DNA from: Tetmemena sp. SeJ-2015
Lineage: Eukaryota > Ciliophora > Spirotrichea > Sporadotrichida > Oxytrichidae
DNA: 64,000 nt
NCBI GenBank assembly: GCA_027382625.1
Contig: JAJKFJ010021451.1
Location: 1 to 64,000, forward strand
Reading direction: 5' to 3'
In this document: piece after piece, positions 24,483-37,900 of the stretch
How the letters are laid out: each line of letters starts with the position of its first letter
Numbering within the stretch: the first letter of the stretch is position 1
The notes under the pieces: generated by a model
Databases searched by the model: none
What the model saw: only the letters and a program-made list of their open reading frames with translations
What the model was told of the DNA's origin: nothing
Made by a program: the position numbers and the translations under genes

Positions 24483-26201
24483 ATGAACGATATCGAAAAA
24501 GCCATAGTCAATTTCCAAGGCAACGATCCCCAGGTCCTTGATGATTTAAATAAGTTCTTCACTATAAGTAGAATTGAAACCATCGCTCTTCATGTAAGTT
24601 CAAATTCAATCTCCTTCCAAAGGACTTCATTTTCATAGAACATATCAAGGTCACTTCACATTTCAAAGATGAAATTCTAAACTTTCTCAAATGATCTAAT
24701 GCATCATCAACTATATCACCTTTTATATTCAGGCTCTGATTATCTTTATAGCCAGAGGCATCTTTAAGTATTTACAACTCTTTGAACTTGGAAAATTCAT
24801 CACTTGCAGCCCTGTTCCTACTTCACTCCGTCCTTACTCAAGCCAAGCAAGCAGTTCGAGCTCTGCTGCAGCCATAAGATATCGTCAGCCTCATTCAGAA
24901 GTATTTAGAGGAGTTCACACCCAAGTCCGTATCCATGCAATTCACAAAGCTCTATCAGTTGGTCACCATCTACTCTGACCAGCTAATCGCCATGTAGAAA
25001 CCTATATATGGAATAAAAACTCTCAGAGATCTCATAATCAAGATGTAGAGAGGAAACATAGAGACTGTTGTCGGAAATATCCATAAGGAATTTGAAGAAC
25101 TCTTATGTCCTTATATAAAGTCATTTAATTGAAATTTGCTAGGCTGTGTATAGTAGCTAAGTGCTATTAGCATGCTTTGCAGATAGTTCAGAATCCAATC
25201 ACCAACTTCTCAAAGTCAACTCAGCCCATGGACTTACTGAGCTATATCTACTACAGAGGCATCATTTTCATCTCTCAGAAGCAATACTCCTAAGCCATCG
25301 ACTCTTTCAAAACAGTAGACACTATTTAATCTCACTTGCTTATCAAGTATTGTGTTAAGTGAGTGATTTCGTTCCCAACTCAAATTCTGCATTAAGTACA
25401 CATTGAGTCCTACAAGAAGCTCACTCTACTTTCGCTTTTAGTCACTGGCAGAGAATTTACGCTTCCCAAGTACACCAACATGATGATCTAGCACAGACTG
25501 GAAAGTTACTTGCAGAGCTACAAGCACCTGGCCAGGCAGTTTGTGGAGAAGGATGATCAACAGTTCAAATCAAGCATTGAGAAGATGCAAGAGGAGATTC
25601 TTAAAGATGGAAATCTAGGACTCTTCAAGAAGGTACTCAAAGCCTATCAACGCAAACGCATCCAGGAGATGTCAAACACCTATCTCACACTTAGATACTA
25701 GTAAGCATATTATTCAAGGTTATTGATAATCTTCTCAAGTGCATCAAGAATAGAGTGTTAACCATAGTATATAGAGAGTTGAAAAACGCAGTGTCCTTCT
25801 TGGAAAGCAACGAGCACATAGAGCAGACTTTGCTGGAGATGATTACTGAAGATCAAATTGATGCAAAGATTGACTCTCAGAAGCAGCTCATTACCTTCAT
25901 CGACGCCTCTTCACAGCAGACAAGTGCAGCAGCTGCTGATTAGAACAATCACGCTAGTGTTCAAGAGGAGCTTAAGGAGCAGGAGTATCTGCAAGTCATA
26001 GAGGAATTGGAAGGCCAGAATAAGAAAATTATCAAGCTCATGGGCCAAATTCAGTCACTTGACTCGGAGATGCAAACTAGTGCCAAGTACATCAGACGCT
26101 TCATTGGAGGAAGCTCTAGTTAATATAAGAATCATCATCTGTTTAAATTGGTTTTAAGTTACGGGTTCAACTAGCAATATGTATCTGGAGGAGATCTCTG
26201 A
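24483..26201 (+). CDS. CSN3: COP9 signalosome subunit 3
   Basis: Scaffold subunit of the COP9 signalosome, which removes NEDD8 from cullin ubiquitin ligases. The start MNDIEKAIVNFQGNDPQ fits the short N-terminus of the family. Later come LAALFLLHSVLTQAKQAVR, a TPR-like block with KTLRDLIIKMQRGN, then YYRGIIFISQKQYSQAIDSF, SYKKLTLLSLLVTGREFTLP and the PCI-domain part IEKMQEEILKDGNLGLFKKV, AYQRKRIQEMSNTYLTL, LEMITEDQIDAKID. A C-terminal helix KIIKLMGQIQSLDSEMQ closes the domain. Introns or IESs lie near 24595-24730, 25120-25170, 25355-25380 and 25700-25730. The TGA used is at 26199-26201; the conserved part ends near 26120. Confidence 0.85.
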
Positions 26202-26374
26202 AAGCCTTCACTCATACTATGTTAATCTTCGGCATTAGTTTCAAGATAGTCATTTACTCACATTGTTAAATAATTCAACTCATTATGGAATATACTCTAA
26301 CACAAAAGAAAAGGAGAAGATATAATTTCAAATAAAATAATTAGGTCTCTCTATAAGCTATTATATTTATCTAC

Positions 26375-28619
26375 TCAAGCATAATCTTCGAGTTCATTGA
26401 ACTCTGTTGAGTCTCTAATTTCTAAAATATGGTTTCTACCCTGAACTCCAAACACTCCGCCCTGCTTTGCAAGATCCTAGTGGATTTTATGACTCTGCTA
26501 AATTTCCAGGTCCTCATCTGAGGAGTTGAAATTCTCTATCCTGATTGCTTGACTGTTGCCCAGAGTGCTTTTTATCCCTTTGCTCTAGTTGCCTTATTTA
26601 AAAATGGCAAGCAATTTAATAAGGCTTTTAAGTTGCCAAGTTCTTAATCCTTGCTTTGGTGAGCTTGCTTCCTTTAAGAAATTTCTCGCTTTCTGAACTT
26701 AGTATTCTTGGAGACTGCTGCAGACAGATTATTCAGATTTCAAAATATTAATATAAAGTAAGAAACATATTTAGTAGTAGATTTGTGTCATTGAGATTGA
26801 TGCTGCTGTTTGAGGAATCACGTGAGAGATTATTGCCTCTGCTGCTTACAAGCTTCTTCAAATGGGAGTTAGCTAAGGTGCCTCCTATCTTTGCTTTGAT
26901 ATCACTCTGCTAAGACTCGCTTCTCAAACATAAGAAGTTAATATTTCCTGTTCTCTTTGTCTCCTTTCTATGAGTGTTAGACTAGAAGGAAGTGTTTGCG
27001 TTTTAACCAACTGGCTGCCCATATATCCCGTTTAATTTATTAAGTATCTGCCCATGCTTCCTTTGCTGAGACTTCGATTGCCTCTGACCTTGGGTCTTTG
27101 AAGATTTGGCGTCTTTAGCTTGACCCTTGGTGAAACGATCGTACTCGTCTTTAATCATATCGATGAGTGACTGATTGTAGGGTGAGCTCATCATTTCTAA
27201 TGCTTTCAACTCATTGATCCTAGAATATGGAAAAGATAATGAACAATCACTAATATATTATGGAAGAGGTCTTTGTTCAGTCTTGAGGTAATTTATAAGT
27301 TCTCTGATCTTCTTTTCATCTTTGGGTGACTTTAATTGCTGCGCCAGCTTCAGGAAGTTCTTTAACTTGCGCATTTAGTCCTAGATTCTGAGCTGCATGA
27401 TCTCTTGATCCTCCTTCTGCTACTTCCTCTCTTGATCTTTATCTCTTTAGACTCCTCCAATATTCTTAAATTAAAGTGACAGCACAATTTTAAATACCGA
27501 TTAGGGTTTATCTTCGAAGTTAGAGTATTTAGTGAAGTCAGCTGCCTTGCTAGAGCGCAGATCATTAAAGTCTCTGGCGAAGCCTCTTTCATAAGAGGAG
27601 TCACTCATATCTCGCTTGGTTTTCTTCCCTTGCTTTAACTTCTGCTGCTAGTCAGAACTTAGAACTCTTTCAATGGCTTTGTTCTTCCTTTAAAATCTGC
27701 CTTTCCTTTCGCCAAAAGATACTTCAATACTATTTTAACATAATGATACAGCTGCATTAGATTCCCCAGTCTGATCAAATCTATGTCCGAAGAATCTAGA
27801 GCCTACTTCTTCGTCTTCATCGCTCTCATCTGCCACTGATTCTTAAGAGGAAAGCTGCAAAATATTTCCTCTACCTGGCTTGGAAAGTCTGTTTTGAACT
27901 TCGACTATAGTTTCCTCTTCGCTTTCTTGACTGAGAGAATTCTGCGATTGAATAAATTTTAAATTTAATATTTATATTGAACTTGAGCCAGCTGTTACCT
28001 CTAAAACATCATTATTGGGTGACCTGACTCCATATCTTTCTCTTCTTCTTATTGAGGAATAGCTGCTTCCTCTTTTGTAGTCTATCTTTGAGCATTTGTA
28101 TCTTCCTCATTAGAAACTTGCTTATCCTAGGAAGGAGTTTGAGTTGAATGAACCTCATTAACGATATTAGTCACTTTGACTTCTTACTCTTCGATTTGGG
28201 TAACCTTTTGATTTTCAATAATAGGTTTCTCCTCTAACTTAATTTCAGGCTATTTATCAGATGTATTTGAATAGAAATCAATGGCCCCATTCTAAGGTTA
28301 CTTCTCTCCTTTTGGAGCCTTCATTTTTTTCTTTGCCTAGGTTTAGGGGAGAGGAGGTAGTATGTGCTGCTACACACTTTAATTGCTTACTAGCTCATCG
28401 CCACCTCCTAAGTTAAAAATATATTGTTAAAACTCATCTTTTATAAAGTATGTAGGAATACATTATATTATATAAAAATAAGTTGAGTTGATAATCAGAG
28501 TTTCTCATGTTCAGGGAAGTCTTAGTTTTCTTGGAGTCACCTTTTTTGTTGGCTCCTAGTTTCACCATTTTGAAAGTGGAGGTGTCGCTATCCTCATAAA
28601 CCTTGCTCTTGCGAGACAT
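26375..28619 (-). CDS. Charged low-complexity protein, unknown
   Basis: Not recognised. Starts MSRKSKVYEDSDTSTFK at 28619 (an upstream open codon run to 28645 is possible). An AT-rich insert at about 28415-28500 is followed by GGDELVSNQSVQQH, a Lys/Gln/Glu-rich part, EEETIVEVQNRLSKPGRG, DESDEDEEVGSRFFG, and Lys-rich helices around 27000-27700 including ALEMMSSPYNQSLIDMIKDE and GQILNKLNGIYGQPVG. The C-terminal part has IRIENFNSSDEDLEIQ, HQDLAKQGGVFGVQGRNHI and ends at TGA 26377-26375. Several AT-rich inserts break the frame. The acidic/basic alternation and lack of any fold signature leave the function open. Confidence 0.5.
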
Positions 28620-28713
28620 CTGCTCATCATTAGCTGCACTTTCTATCTCAGATCAAATTAAAAATACATATATTACTTTTGAGATCTATTGTAGATATTC
28701 CTACTGATATCAT

Positions 28714-31700
28714 TCAAGTTTTGTCTATGAATTGAGTAAATGTGGTTATCTTGCTTCTTCTAAGGTTTTTAAAAGGTCAATATCTTTTAAAGGCTGATCC
28801 ACCTCTTCTTCCAGATCTCTGAAGAAATTTCCATAATCTCCAGAATCCTATCCCTGCAATCTTTTCTTGTTATTCTCAGTCTTTAAAGCCTCATTTTATC
28901 AAATAAATTATGAGTAAATTACATTTTTGGATCTTTGATCTTTGTTGATTTGATTCTTCTTGTTTATTTTCTTATGAGACTTTTGGTTATGTGCGGCGTC
29001 TTGCTTGTCCTCCTCAGTTCTGATTACTTAGCCTTTGCTGTTGGGGCCTCTGCTCTACTTTAGCTGATTATCCTCTTTAGTATCAAGTGAGCCCTCTGTC
29101 AGCACTGTTGGAATACTCACAACTATAAACATTCACATTTCTATTAATTCTAAGAATAGTGTCAGTGGCTTGGGACTCCTACATCACTTGATCCTGTAGG
29201 TTGATATACTCACCACTACCGTCTGTCATGAGGTTGAACTCATTTGTTGTTTACTTATTGTAGTTTTGAGAGTCTAGTTGCTGTTACTACTAAGTATTTG
29301 AATTTTCCCTTCCCTCGGTTGAGTTACCCTTGAAGCTCATCAGCTTGCTCCGATCAGTATCTCTATTTTTCTGCTTTTCCAATTTCTTCTGCTGAACATA
29401 CTACGGCTGCAGGTACTGCCTTAAATTAAAAAAAAATATAGCGAATATATTGCAATAAATTAGAAGTGGTAGATTCCCTAAATTTGGGTGCAATCTTATC
29501 ATTAAAAGACTCATTGGTCAGAACAGCATTATAAGCTTGATTCATTTCGAGGAAGGAAGCAGACTGATCAAGTTAGTTATTGACCTTGAAGATGGGAGGC
29601 AGGTGCATTTGCTCTTCTTTCTTCTAACTCACTTCAAACTACTGAGATTCTAACATTTTGTGATGATCTAGGTTGTTAGTGATATCATTGAACGCGGTAG
29701 ATAATTTTCAAGCCATTTTTATTTAAATGAGATGATTGAGGAAAAGGATTGTTGAAGTCTATTGACTGCAAGAGATTGAAGTCTCTTGAAGGTGAAGGCA
29801 TATTCATAGTGGGAGCTTCCAAGTAAGTTTCATCATGCGCCTCTTATATGGGATCGTTGTGCAGCAATCTCGCATGAAAAGGTGAATAATCGGGAGCTTA
29901 GCTCAGAAGGATAGATTACATCAATCTTATGGAAATATTATAGATTTCCTGTTGACAGAAGCAATAGAGTTTTAGTTCATTCTGTTCATTCTCGATTCTA
30001 GATTCTCCTTTATACTAGAAGGAGACTACAGACTTTTCTTAACTGTGAGAGTCGCTTTACCATTCAGAGATCGCCTTAAGCCATCATAAACTGAAGGCCT
30101 TGCCTAGCTCTTCGTCAAGCTTGACTTCTCATCTATCTCAGCATATGCATCTGGCCTAAAGTCAGAGAAATTTTCAGGTAGAGCCTGAGACTGTCTCACT
30201 TTTGAAATTGCCTTATCAGAAAATTTGTGATTGATTTGCTTAAAGCCCTTTCCTTTTATAGATTTATTGAGAGAGCAGTATTAAGGAGTGAACTTTATAA
30301 GCTCATCTTGTATCTCATGGTTTGAATTATAAGCTTGAATAGTTTGAGGGTCCATGCGGGCCATCAAGTTAGGTGGACTGAAGATGTTCTGCATGGGATC
30401 ATCTGCATATTTCTTCGATCGCTTCTAACTCCCACAGAGAGAAGCCCTCAGACCCAAAGCAATTTTGCCTTTGTTATTTGACTTTGCACCAACGCTGTTG
30501 AGGAGTGGATTCTTGCCACCTGATTCGAGTCCTTAAAAATTCTAATCTTTGGAGCTAGAGTTATATTGACTGCGGCTCAAATTCTCCTTGTCTTCATCTA
30601 GGTACTTTTACAAAGAGTGATAGTCTTTACCTCCTATCAATAGAGCCTTGTGCTTCTTTGAGGAATGTGAGAGACCATGTATCAAGTCCTTGATAAAAAA
30701 CTAAGAGTCATTCTTTGAGTCTCTCAGTTCGTTGAAATAATAATTAGTGAATCTTACTCATAATTTATGAAGGTAATCACTTACTGACTAGAGTTCACGC
30801 CACCAGGATTCTAATTTAGCTATCCAGGATTAGCGTAGGGGAACAATATTCTGCTCTAATTAGGGTTCTTAGGAGTTTCAAACTAATGTTGAGGCTGCAA
30901 AATCATAGGTAGCATTAAAGACTTCCTATCTGACTGGTCCTGATCGGCGTAAGGATTTAAGTACTCAAATGAAATTAAATATTAACACTCCTGCTTTTGA
31001 TTCTTTGCGACAGAAGCGAGACCTATTTCCTCGATATCATAGTTCTGATTCTCTGCTTTCAATTTCTCTAAATGGGCTTTCCTGATTCTTAGCTCCTCCT
31101 CTTGAGCGTTAAACTGCATAGTATCAGTCACCTCAACCTTTTATCCTAGGTTATCTTTATTTCTTTTCTAATGTAGCTACTAACAAATAAATTCCTTATA
31201 TTTCAGAAGCTATGGACTATGTCTTCTTAACACACTCTTATCTTTCTAAGGAGAATTCCCTTGCATCATTTTAATCTGTTCCTGCTAGCTCCTAACTTGG
31301 TTCTTGATCTGACTGAATGGAATTCGCTAATTAGTCAAATTATCCTCCTTCCCGTGATAAAAGTAAGTAGAGTCCACTATCATAATCTCTCCAAAAGCTT
31401 TGGGTTTCCTTTACTAATCTGACTTTGCATTTTTGTAATAGCTTTCTTGAGCTTTCAAAAGCTTTTCTTGAAGCTTCTAGTTTAATTTCTCAGCTTACAA
31501 GTGTGATAGGTCAAAGTAGAGCTTGTCTTAATTTTATACAGACGGGTTCTTTTTCTAATTAAATGTGTGGGCTTGTGGATTCTCTATCTTTGACTTTGTA
31601 GGGGTGACTGTGAAAGCAGAGGGTCCATTTCCTTCTTCTTTTGAGAGCGGAGTTGGCTTTAAGCTGAATGGTGGCTAAGGAGAGGACTAGTGTGGGCTGG

Positions 31701-32327
31701 GATGCATATGATCTGGCGATCCCTCTTTATCGAAATTAGTGTGGTAATCAGGATGCTCAAGAGGATTCATCTCTTAAAGTTTCACGAGGGAGGGATCTCT
31801 CAGACCTAAGAGATGCTGCTACTTTCCCTTTATGACATCTGATTCGTTTACTCTTATAGTCTCAGACTTCAAATGAGAAAGAGCCTGGAAAGCGATTGGG
31901 GTATCAAAATCCTCGTATAATTCTCCTAAGAGAGCCAGTTGCTCTTCTTCGATAGAGGCTTAAGATTCCTTCAAGAACTATTACAGCTAAAGAACTGAGG
32001 GATACTTTAAGCTCTTTAAAGTAGTCAATAATGAAATTAGGGAAATAAGGAGAGGCCTTAAAGCTAATAGATCAAGCATCAGTGCCATGCCAAATATAGA
32101 CTAAGCAATTCAAACTCAAAGATTAATATAGAGAAGGCGTTTTCTAATCCAACCTAAGTCATATTATAGAAGGAGAAAGCCACGAATCCACATGAGAGAA
32201 TCAAACTGCACATAAATAATCCCAATATTCCTAGACTTATCAGAGTCTCCTTATTTCTATTAGCTTTCTTAGGTGACTATTCTTTGACCAAGCTTTCCCT
32301 TGAATTCATGTTTTATCCTTTGTTCAT
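28714..32327 (-). CDS. Large membrane-anchored low-complexity protein, unknown
   Basis: Not recognised. The start at 32327 gives MNKGQNMNSRESLVKEQSP, then a strong transmembrane segment (ISLGILGLFMCSLILSCGF), a second hydrophobic stretch, and a long cytoplasm-like tail. The tail holds LQQFLKESQASIEEEQLALL, a Pro/His/Ser region (HPSPHQSSPQPPFSLKP), coiled coil (QAEKLNQKLQEKLLKAQESY) and IRKAHLEKLKAENQNYDIEE, then Ser/Lys/Gln-rich sequence down to FRDLEEEVDQPLKDIDLLK and TGA at 28716-28714. The frame from about 32060 to 30750 is open apart from one likely small break. It is one of two neighbouring membrane proteins on this strand with a similar build, which may reflect an old duplication, though no sequence identity was seen. 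Confidence 0.5.
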
Positions 32328-32341
32328 CTCACCTCTCAACA

Positions 32342-35300
32342 TCATTATTCTAATAGCATTAAAAATATTCTACTTGAGTCTTCTTCCTTCTATTCCTCTT
32401 TGCTTGAATGACTATGGCAAGCTCTGCCTGGAGTGAACTCGTCACTGACCTTTCTCAAGCTCTATGAGCTCTTGATTTGTCTCTAACTCTGCTGACTTGT
32501 TATTATAACATTATTTCTCTAGCTTCTTTGCTTCTCTAAGTCTAAATCTTCAAGGTCCTCCAAATCAAATTAAGCATTGGAAACGTATAATTCAAATGCT
32601 CTTGTATTTGCTTACCTGGAAGCAAGTTCTTAGAGCTGATATCTGCATCTTAGTTGAGGCTGCTGATATTTGGATCATCATTAATCTAGTGAGGGTATAA
32701 GCCTATTGGTGCAGTGGAATCAGAGAGAGCGGCTTGACTTTAACAGTTGCTTTTGGCAGAATTCATGAAATTACTGTGGCTGCTTATTGCAGGAAGCTTA
32801 GTTGAGCCTTTGACATGAGAACGTGGTCTTACTGAATAAAGTATTAAGATATAAGTAATGAACTCTGATAGTTGGATAGTTGAGATCGTCCCATAGTAGT
32901 CTTTAAATCAGCCTGGGAATAATTACATAAGTAAAGTCTTTAAGTGAATATCATTCTTTTCCCGGGCTGGACAAGGCTTATTTTTTCCCGACTATAAGGC
33001 TTGATTCCTTGACTTTTCTTCTTTTTGGCCCCTTTTATATTTGATGCTGCCATACAGTCTCTGCTCCTTTGAATTGAGATTTGGTGCCTCTCTCTCACTT
33101 TACTAAGAAGTGAGACTAATATTCTATTTGGAGAGTCCTCCTTGATTGGTTCCAGACTTCCTTCTTCTTAATGATACACTCCCATACTCATTTATTGGGC
33201 AAGGATCCATCATCCCATCCTAATAATCTCTTTGAACCTCTTCAGTCTCTTTTATGTTCTTAGAAGGAGTAAAACCCGCTCCTTCCTCTTCAGCCTCATT
33301 TATTTAGAACAGCTTGTTCTGCTGATTTTGAAGTACTTAGGAGTTGTTATTGTTCTAAGCAGAAGTAGTGGAGTTGAAGTTCAAAAGATGGTTGCCAGTA
33401 TTATTCATGGTTGGAATACTTCCACTTAGCTATGTGTCCAACTGATATTTTATAAATACCATTACAAGATATTAATATTGCTTAAGCATGGGCTTAAGGG
33501 ACCTCCTACTTGAGGGATCTAAGGCTTCCTCAGAGTACGACTGGTAATGCCCGCCTAGCATATATTGAGAGCTCTGGTAATTGCTGCCAGTCTCTCTGAA
33601 GGAATTAAACTCCTAGTCAATGAATCCTTGCCTTTCGAGGGTGTGGATGTTTTCCTTATTGGCCTAAAGTAAGTTATTTTTCTACTTCATTTTCTTAGGC
33701 GATTTCTTAGTGGGTGAAATATTTATCTTTGCCTAATATTCGCCTTGACTAACACTAAATTATTTTAATAAAGACTGATCTGATCCCTATCTTCTAAAAC
33801 TTCAGTCATTTGGTGCCTTTACAAATCATCATCCTCATCCTCTTCATCCTCTTCTTCTTATTCCTCAATACTCTCCTTCACATCTCGAAGATGCTGTTCT
33901 CTCAAGTCTTTTCGAGGAGAGGCAGATTCAATAGGTATTGATCTTTTTTCCTGAAGAGATTATAAGAAGGAGAGGTAATTCTTAGAAGCAGAAATGCTAA
34001 ACCAACTCCAAATACGAGAGTCAAAACTACAGCTGCTATAGATAACCCCCAAGCTGCACAAAAAATAACATAAATTGAAATGAATAATCTAAATTTCACT
34101 CTTATCATTACCGCTCTAGCCTTGAACTTATGAACACAGGTAAGTCTTCAATCTTAGAGAGATGCTTCTTTCACAAATGGAGGAATTAACTCTCGAGAGG
34201 ACCAAAGATAGAGACATCAGAATTATTAGGCTACTTAGAATTAGGGTAATTTGAATTTGATTTGGAAGTCGTTTGGTTTAATCCCTCAATTAAGTGAAAG
34301 TAATAAAAGGATATATCAATTTCTGTAGTTTAAAAGATAGCGCATGAATTACTGGATGATAGAGAACCAAGTTTTGCTTCAGTGACTGAATATAAACCCT
34401 GAACTTCTCTCTCCTTGTCATGTTCTAGTATATATTTAGTAGTTATTCTTTGCTGTATCTATCGATCTCACTTGCTTGTTTATTTGTTATAACCATTTGA
34501 GCAACTTGCTCATAGTCCCTCCTTATTATGTAAAAGCTCACGAATTTTATGAAGTGCTTCTTTAGAACGTAGAGGAGGCCTAATACTAAGAACAGCAAAA
34601 CTGTGAGACTGATGTAGTGAACAGCCTGCAGCTACTTTAAATGCTAGATTCCTGCTGAGTTTCCATCAAGGGGCTTATCTGCCTCAATCAAAAGCCGCAT
34701 TTGAGAGGGGAAGTCTAGGTATTCTTGAAATTCCGAGAACTGGTTGTTATTGAGATAATTGGAGTTTGAATTTTTCATTAAAGACTCCGCCTTCATATTT
34801 AAATTAATTTGAACTGCTACAATTATTTAAATCACTCCATTCGTTTGCTAAAATGTGAAGGATTCATGAAATTTAGACTTGCATAATGCAGACTATTCTT
34901 AATTGTTTATAATGAATTCGATTACTTATTCTATAGTGGAAGAAGAAAAGCAGTCCACTCAGTACATGCTTATAATTTTGATGCCGTCTCTTTGTTCCTT
35001 AGCTTCAAACTGATCGTCTTTAAATACAGTGCCTTTCTATGACAGAAAAGGTTAGAATCAAGATTTTTAACTTACCTTGAGTCTTCTGTAATTTTAAAGC
35101 TAGTTGCCACTCATGCGTGCGTTGCTGCGACTTGCAGTTGTTGCTCTCTACCTTGGGTTTTAGCTTGAAGCTTTGAGTACAGCTTCGTTCGAATTTTAAG
35201 TGTGCAAGTTATTAACTAAACCAAAAGTCTAAATAATTAAATGGAGTTGTTTTTGGAGAAAGAGTTGAAGTCAGATGAAGAACCTTCACCTTAATTAATA

Positions 35301-35443
35301 ACATAGAAACTGCCTTTAGCAGTCCTCATTCCTCTCTCGTAGTTTATATTCGCACTCATTAATCTTGTGGGCTTTGCAGATGCGATATTCCGCATTTGAT
35401 AGTTATTTTAGCTTTCTGAGAATGTTGAGTTCGTCTTGTTCAT
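32342..35443 (-). CDS. Membrane protein with long acidic/Gln-rich tail, unknown
   Basis: Not recognised. Begins MNKTNSTFSESQNNYQMRN at 35443, followed by a Ser/Arg-rich part with SRSNARMSGNQLQNYRRLK and an intron (GTAAG near 35076 to CATAG near 35045). A folded domain follows (TVFKDDQFEAKEQRDGIKII, SSSTIEQVIEFIINNQEQS). A transmembrane helix SLTVLLFLVLGLLYVLKKH lies near 34590, and a second hydrophobic pair (IYVIFCAAWGLSIAAVVLTL, FGVGLAFLLL) near 34000-34080. The tail is acidic (EEQEEEDEEDEDDD) and then Ser/Asn/Gln-rich down to KVSDEFTPGRACHSH and TGA at 32344-32342. Frame changes near 34000 and 33770 are IESs or indels. Two or three membrane passes with a long tail suggest a surface or organelle scaffold protein. 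Confidence 0.5.
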
Positions 35444-35459
35444 CTACTAGAAAATATGG

Positions 35460-37900
35460 GGAAAATAATAGCGTCTAAATTTTATACTCGATTTAATTCT
35501 TCTGATGATGATAAAAGTTTTTCTAAGTATGTGACTGCTGCATATTGAAATAAGCGTCGCCTTGGTTCACCTATTAAGGATTGGATTGATTATTAGAAGA
35601 TAGTTATGAGATAAGTCCCTACCCTAACGCACGTCTTGTGTAGGAGGATTAAATCGGTCGTCCATTCAGAGGTGCATTGTTATGGATAGAAAGTCTATTC
35701 TTCCTGGCAGAAAGAGAACCTTAAAGTGTTCGTGGAGAGTTCATATACATTAATTACGATTGTTTATAAGTAAGGAAAGTTATGAGCAGTATCAATGGGA
35801 TCTGCTGATACCTTATCGTTATCAAAAATTTAATGCTGGAGTAATCCAGGTTAATTAATTAGACCACTCCCAACGTTTTTAAAATGAGCAGGTAATGGCT
35901 GCATTGAATTCCTTAATAGGTAAGAAGCTGTGTTGGGTCTGTTTTATCTGTAAATTGGGGCTGTTCCTTAGGAAGTTGCAACGGCTGTGCTTTTGATCTG
36001 AGAAGGTTCGATATATTTTGAAGAGGTATTCTAAAGTAAGGGATTAGTCATGCTGCCTTAAGACTCGTATTAAATGTTGACTCCTTATGAATTAGAGAGT
36101 AGAGGCTGGGCATACTCGTTCAAAGCAGGCTTAGAATTTTGAACGACATTAAAGTTAGAACTTGAAAGATAGCTCTTCCCAAAAATTGAATTCCCTCTCT
36201 GGTTATTAAGATAAGGCGACACTGACTGTGGATTTTATCCTCCATGGTTGTTTATCTAAGAAGCGGATTGAATTCTATTGTGCTTCTCTTGTGAGTAATT
36301 GATTTGGTAAAAAGCCTAGTAATGGGAGCTTTGATTGAAGCTGTGCTAACCACGCTGTTTGTTAGATGTAGAGACTACTTTTCGGTTATTAAAAAAGTTA
36401 TGGATAGAAGTTATTGTGAATGAAGCTATTGTAAAGAGTCTTTTTATTAATGGACTCAAGTCTTTAAGTAAGGCGATTTGATTTCATGGCAAGCAACTTA
36501 TTAGACCTCTGTCTCTGCTCATCAAATACCTAACCTTTAAAGTCTACACTCTTATCCAAAATCTTCGGCTCTTGGATGGCATTGGTAATATCCTGAATTT
36601 AACTTTTAATTTCAGGGTCAGAGATGAGTTAGTTTGAATGCTTTGGAAACTGGTTTTAATAGCTTTAGTTACCGTTCCTTTAGCCACTCATATCTTAGGA
36701 AGTTAAATTTGCTTCTCCTTTTTCTATCTCTTCTTTGAAGAAAAAAATTGATTATAATTAATTTGAGTCTAAAAGTTTGGTCGGTGATAGTATGTCCAAT
36801 CTTTGGTGTCTTAATTTGAACTTAGCGAGATGAATTCATAGTGTCAGAAATCATTCCACCAGTGCCGTTGCCTCTTCTCTTCTCATTTTTGAATGAAGCA
36901 GTGCTGATGCTCGCAGTAATGTTCACAAATATTTCATAGTTTATTCTTATAATGAATGTATAAATATCTCCTTCTTTTTCCTAGTAGAGGGAGGATGAGC
37001 TGACCTATTACCTTCTCCTTTATTGGCGTTTCCATCTCCTTCTATATTATTTGCATTTTAGTACAACCCAAAAGAAGTCATCAGCCTTTCATTCTGACTC
37101 TAATTGAGCAGAGAATTGTGTTTAAGCTAGCTGAGTTCTTTGACTGATTTCAACCCTATATGCTGCAAATCAGAGCCTATTTTTGAGTGCAATTTGGAGT
37201 ATGACATTGCAATCTTAGCCTTATCAATCCCATCTTTAAAACTCGCCCTCTCTTAAGATTTTTCAAGATTATCTTCTCCGTTTTAAAGGTTGAATTTTCC
37301 AATAGTGCTTGCTCTCATAGATCCTCTCGCGCCAGCCTTATGTCCCAATACTCTGGTCTCTGGGGTAAGAGGATAAATTTTCTTCATTCCATTTTCAACC
37401 GTAAGATCTAGCTTCTAGAAATCTCCATTTATTTTCCCGGGTGTGTCTCCATTCACAGGATTTTTGAATGCATAGGCTCCACTCTCCTCCAGCTGATTTA
37501 GAATAGGCCTTGTTATCTTATAAGAGATAAAATAGTACAAATAGAGTTAACTATTGAGATATGGTCCTCACTCTCCTCCATATAGCCTCTCACACCTCCT
37601 CCACTGCTGTTTCAAAATTATGAAGAGCAATCTAAAATTTGTTGTGTGCGTTATGCTAACTGAGGGAGGTATACTGATTGCTGACATACTTATCTTGATT
37701 AATATTCTTTCTGTAGGAGCTATTTGCTGAGGCATTTTTCCTTTGCTGTTAAGAGGTGATGGTGTCTCCTCTTCTCTTAGGTTTATCAAACCTTAAGTCC
37801 TTAGGGTGAGGCGAATTCTCTATGAGGAGGCGACTTAGAACTTGAAATGAAGGTTTCAAGTCCCTTAGATTCCGATCTTGACCATCACTACTTCTTCAAA
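35460..37900 (-). CDS. Ser/Asn/Gln-rich protein, unknown
   Basis: Not recognised. The minus strand reads DGQDRNLRDLKPSFQVLSR near 37880, then SPHPKDLRFDKPKRRGD, a Gln/Asn/Ser stretch and HNFETAVEEV near 37590. Near the 3' end it has SPRTLQGSLSARKNRLSIHN, GRPIQSSYTRRALGQG and MQQSHTQKNFYHHQKNQIE. The intervening 36.0-37.5 kb is the same low-complexity style broken by inserts. Neither the start nor the stop is secure: the frame runs past 35443 over the start of the next gene, which must be an MDS-boundary effect. Composition is typical of disordered ciliate proteins. Confidence 0.4.
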
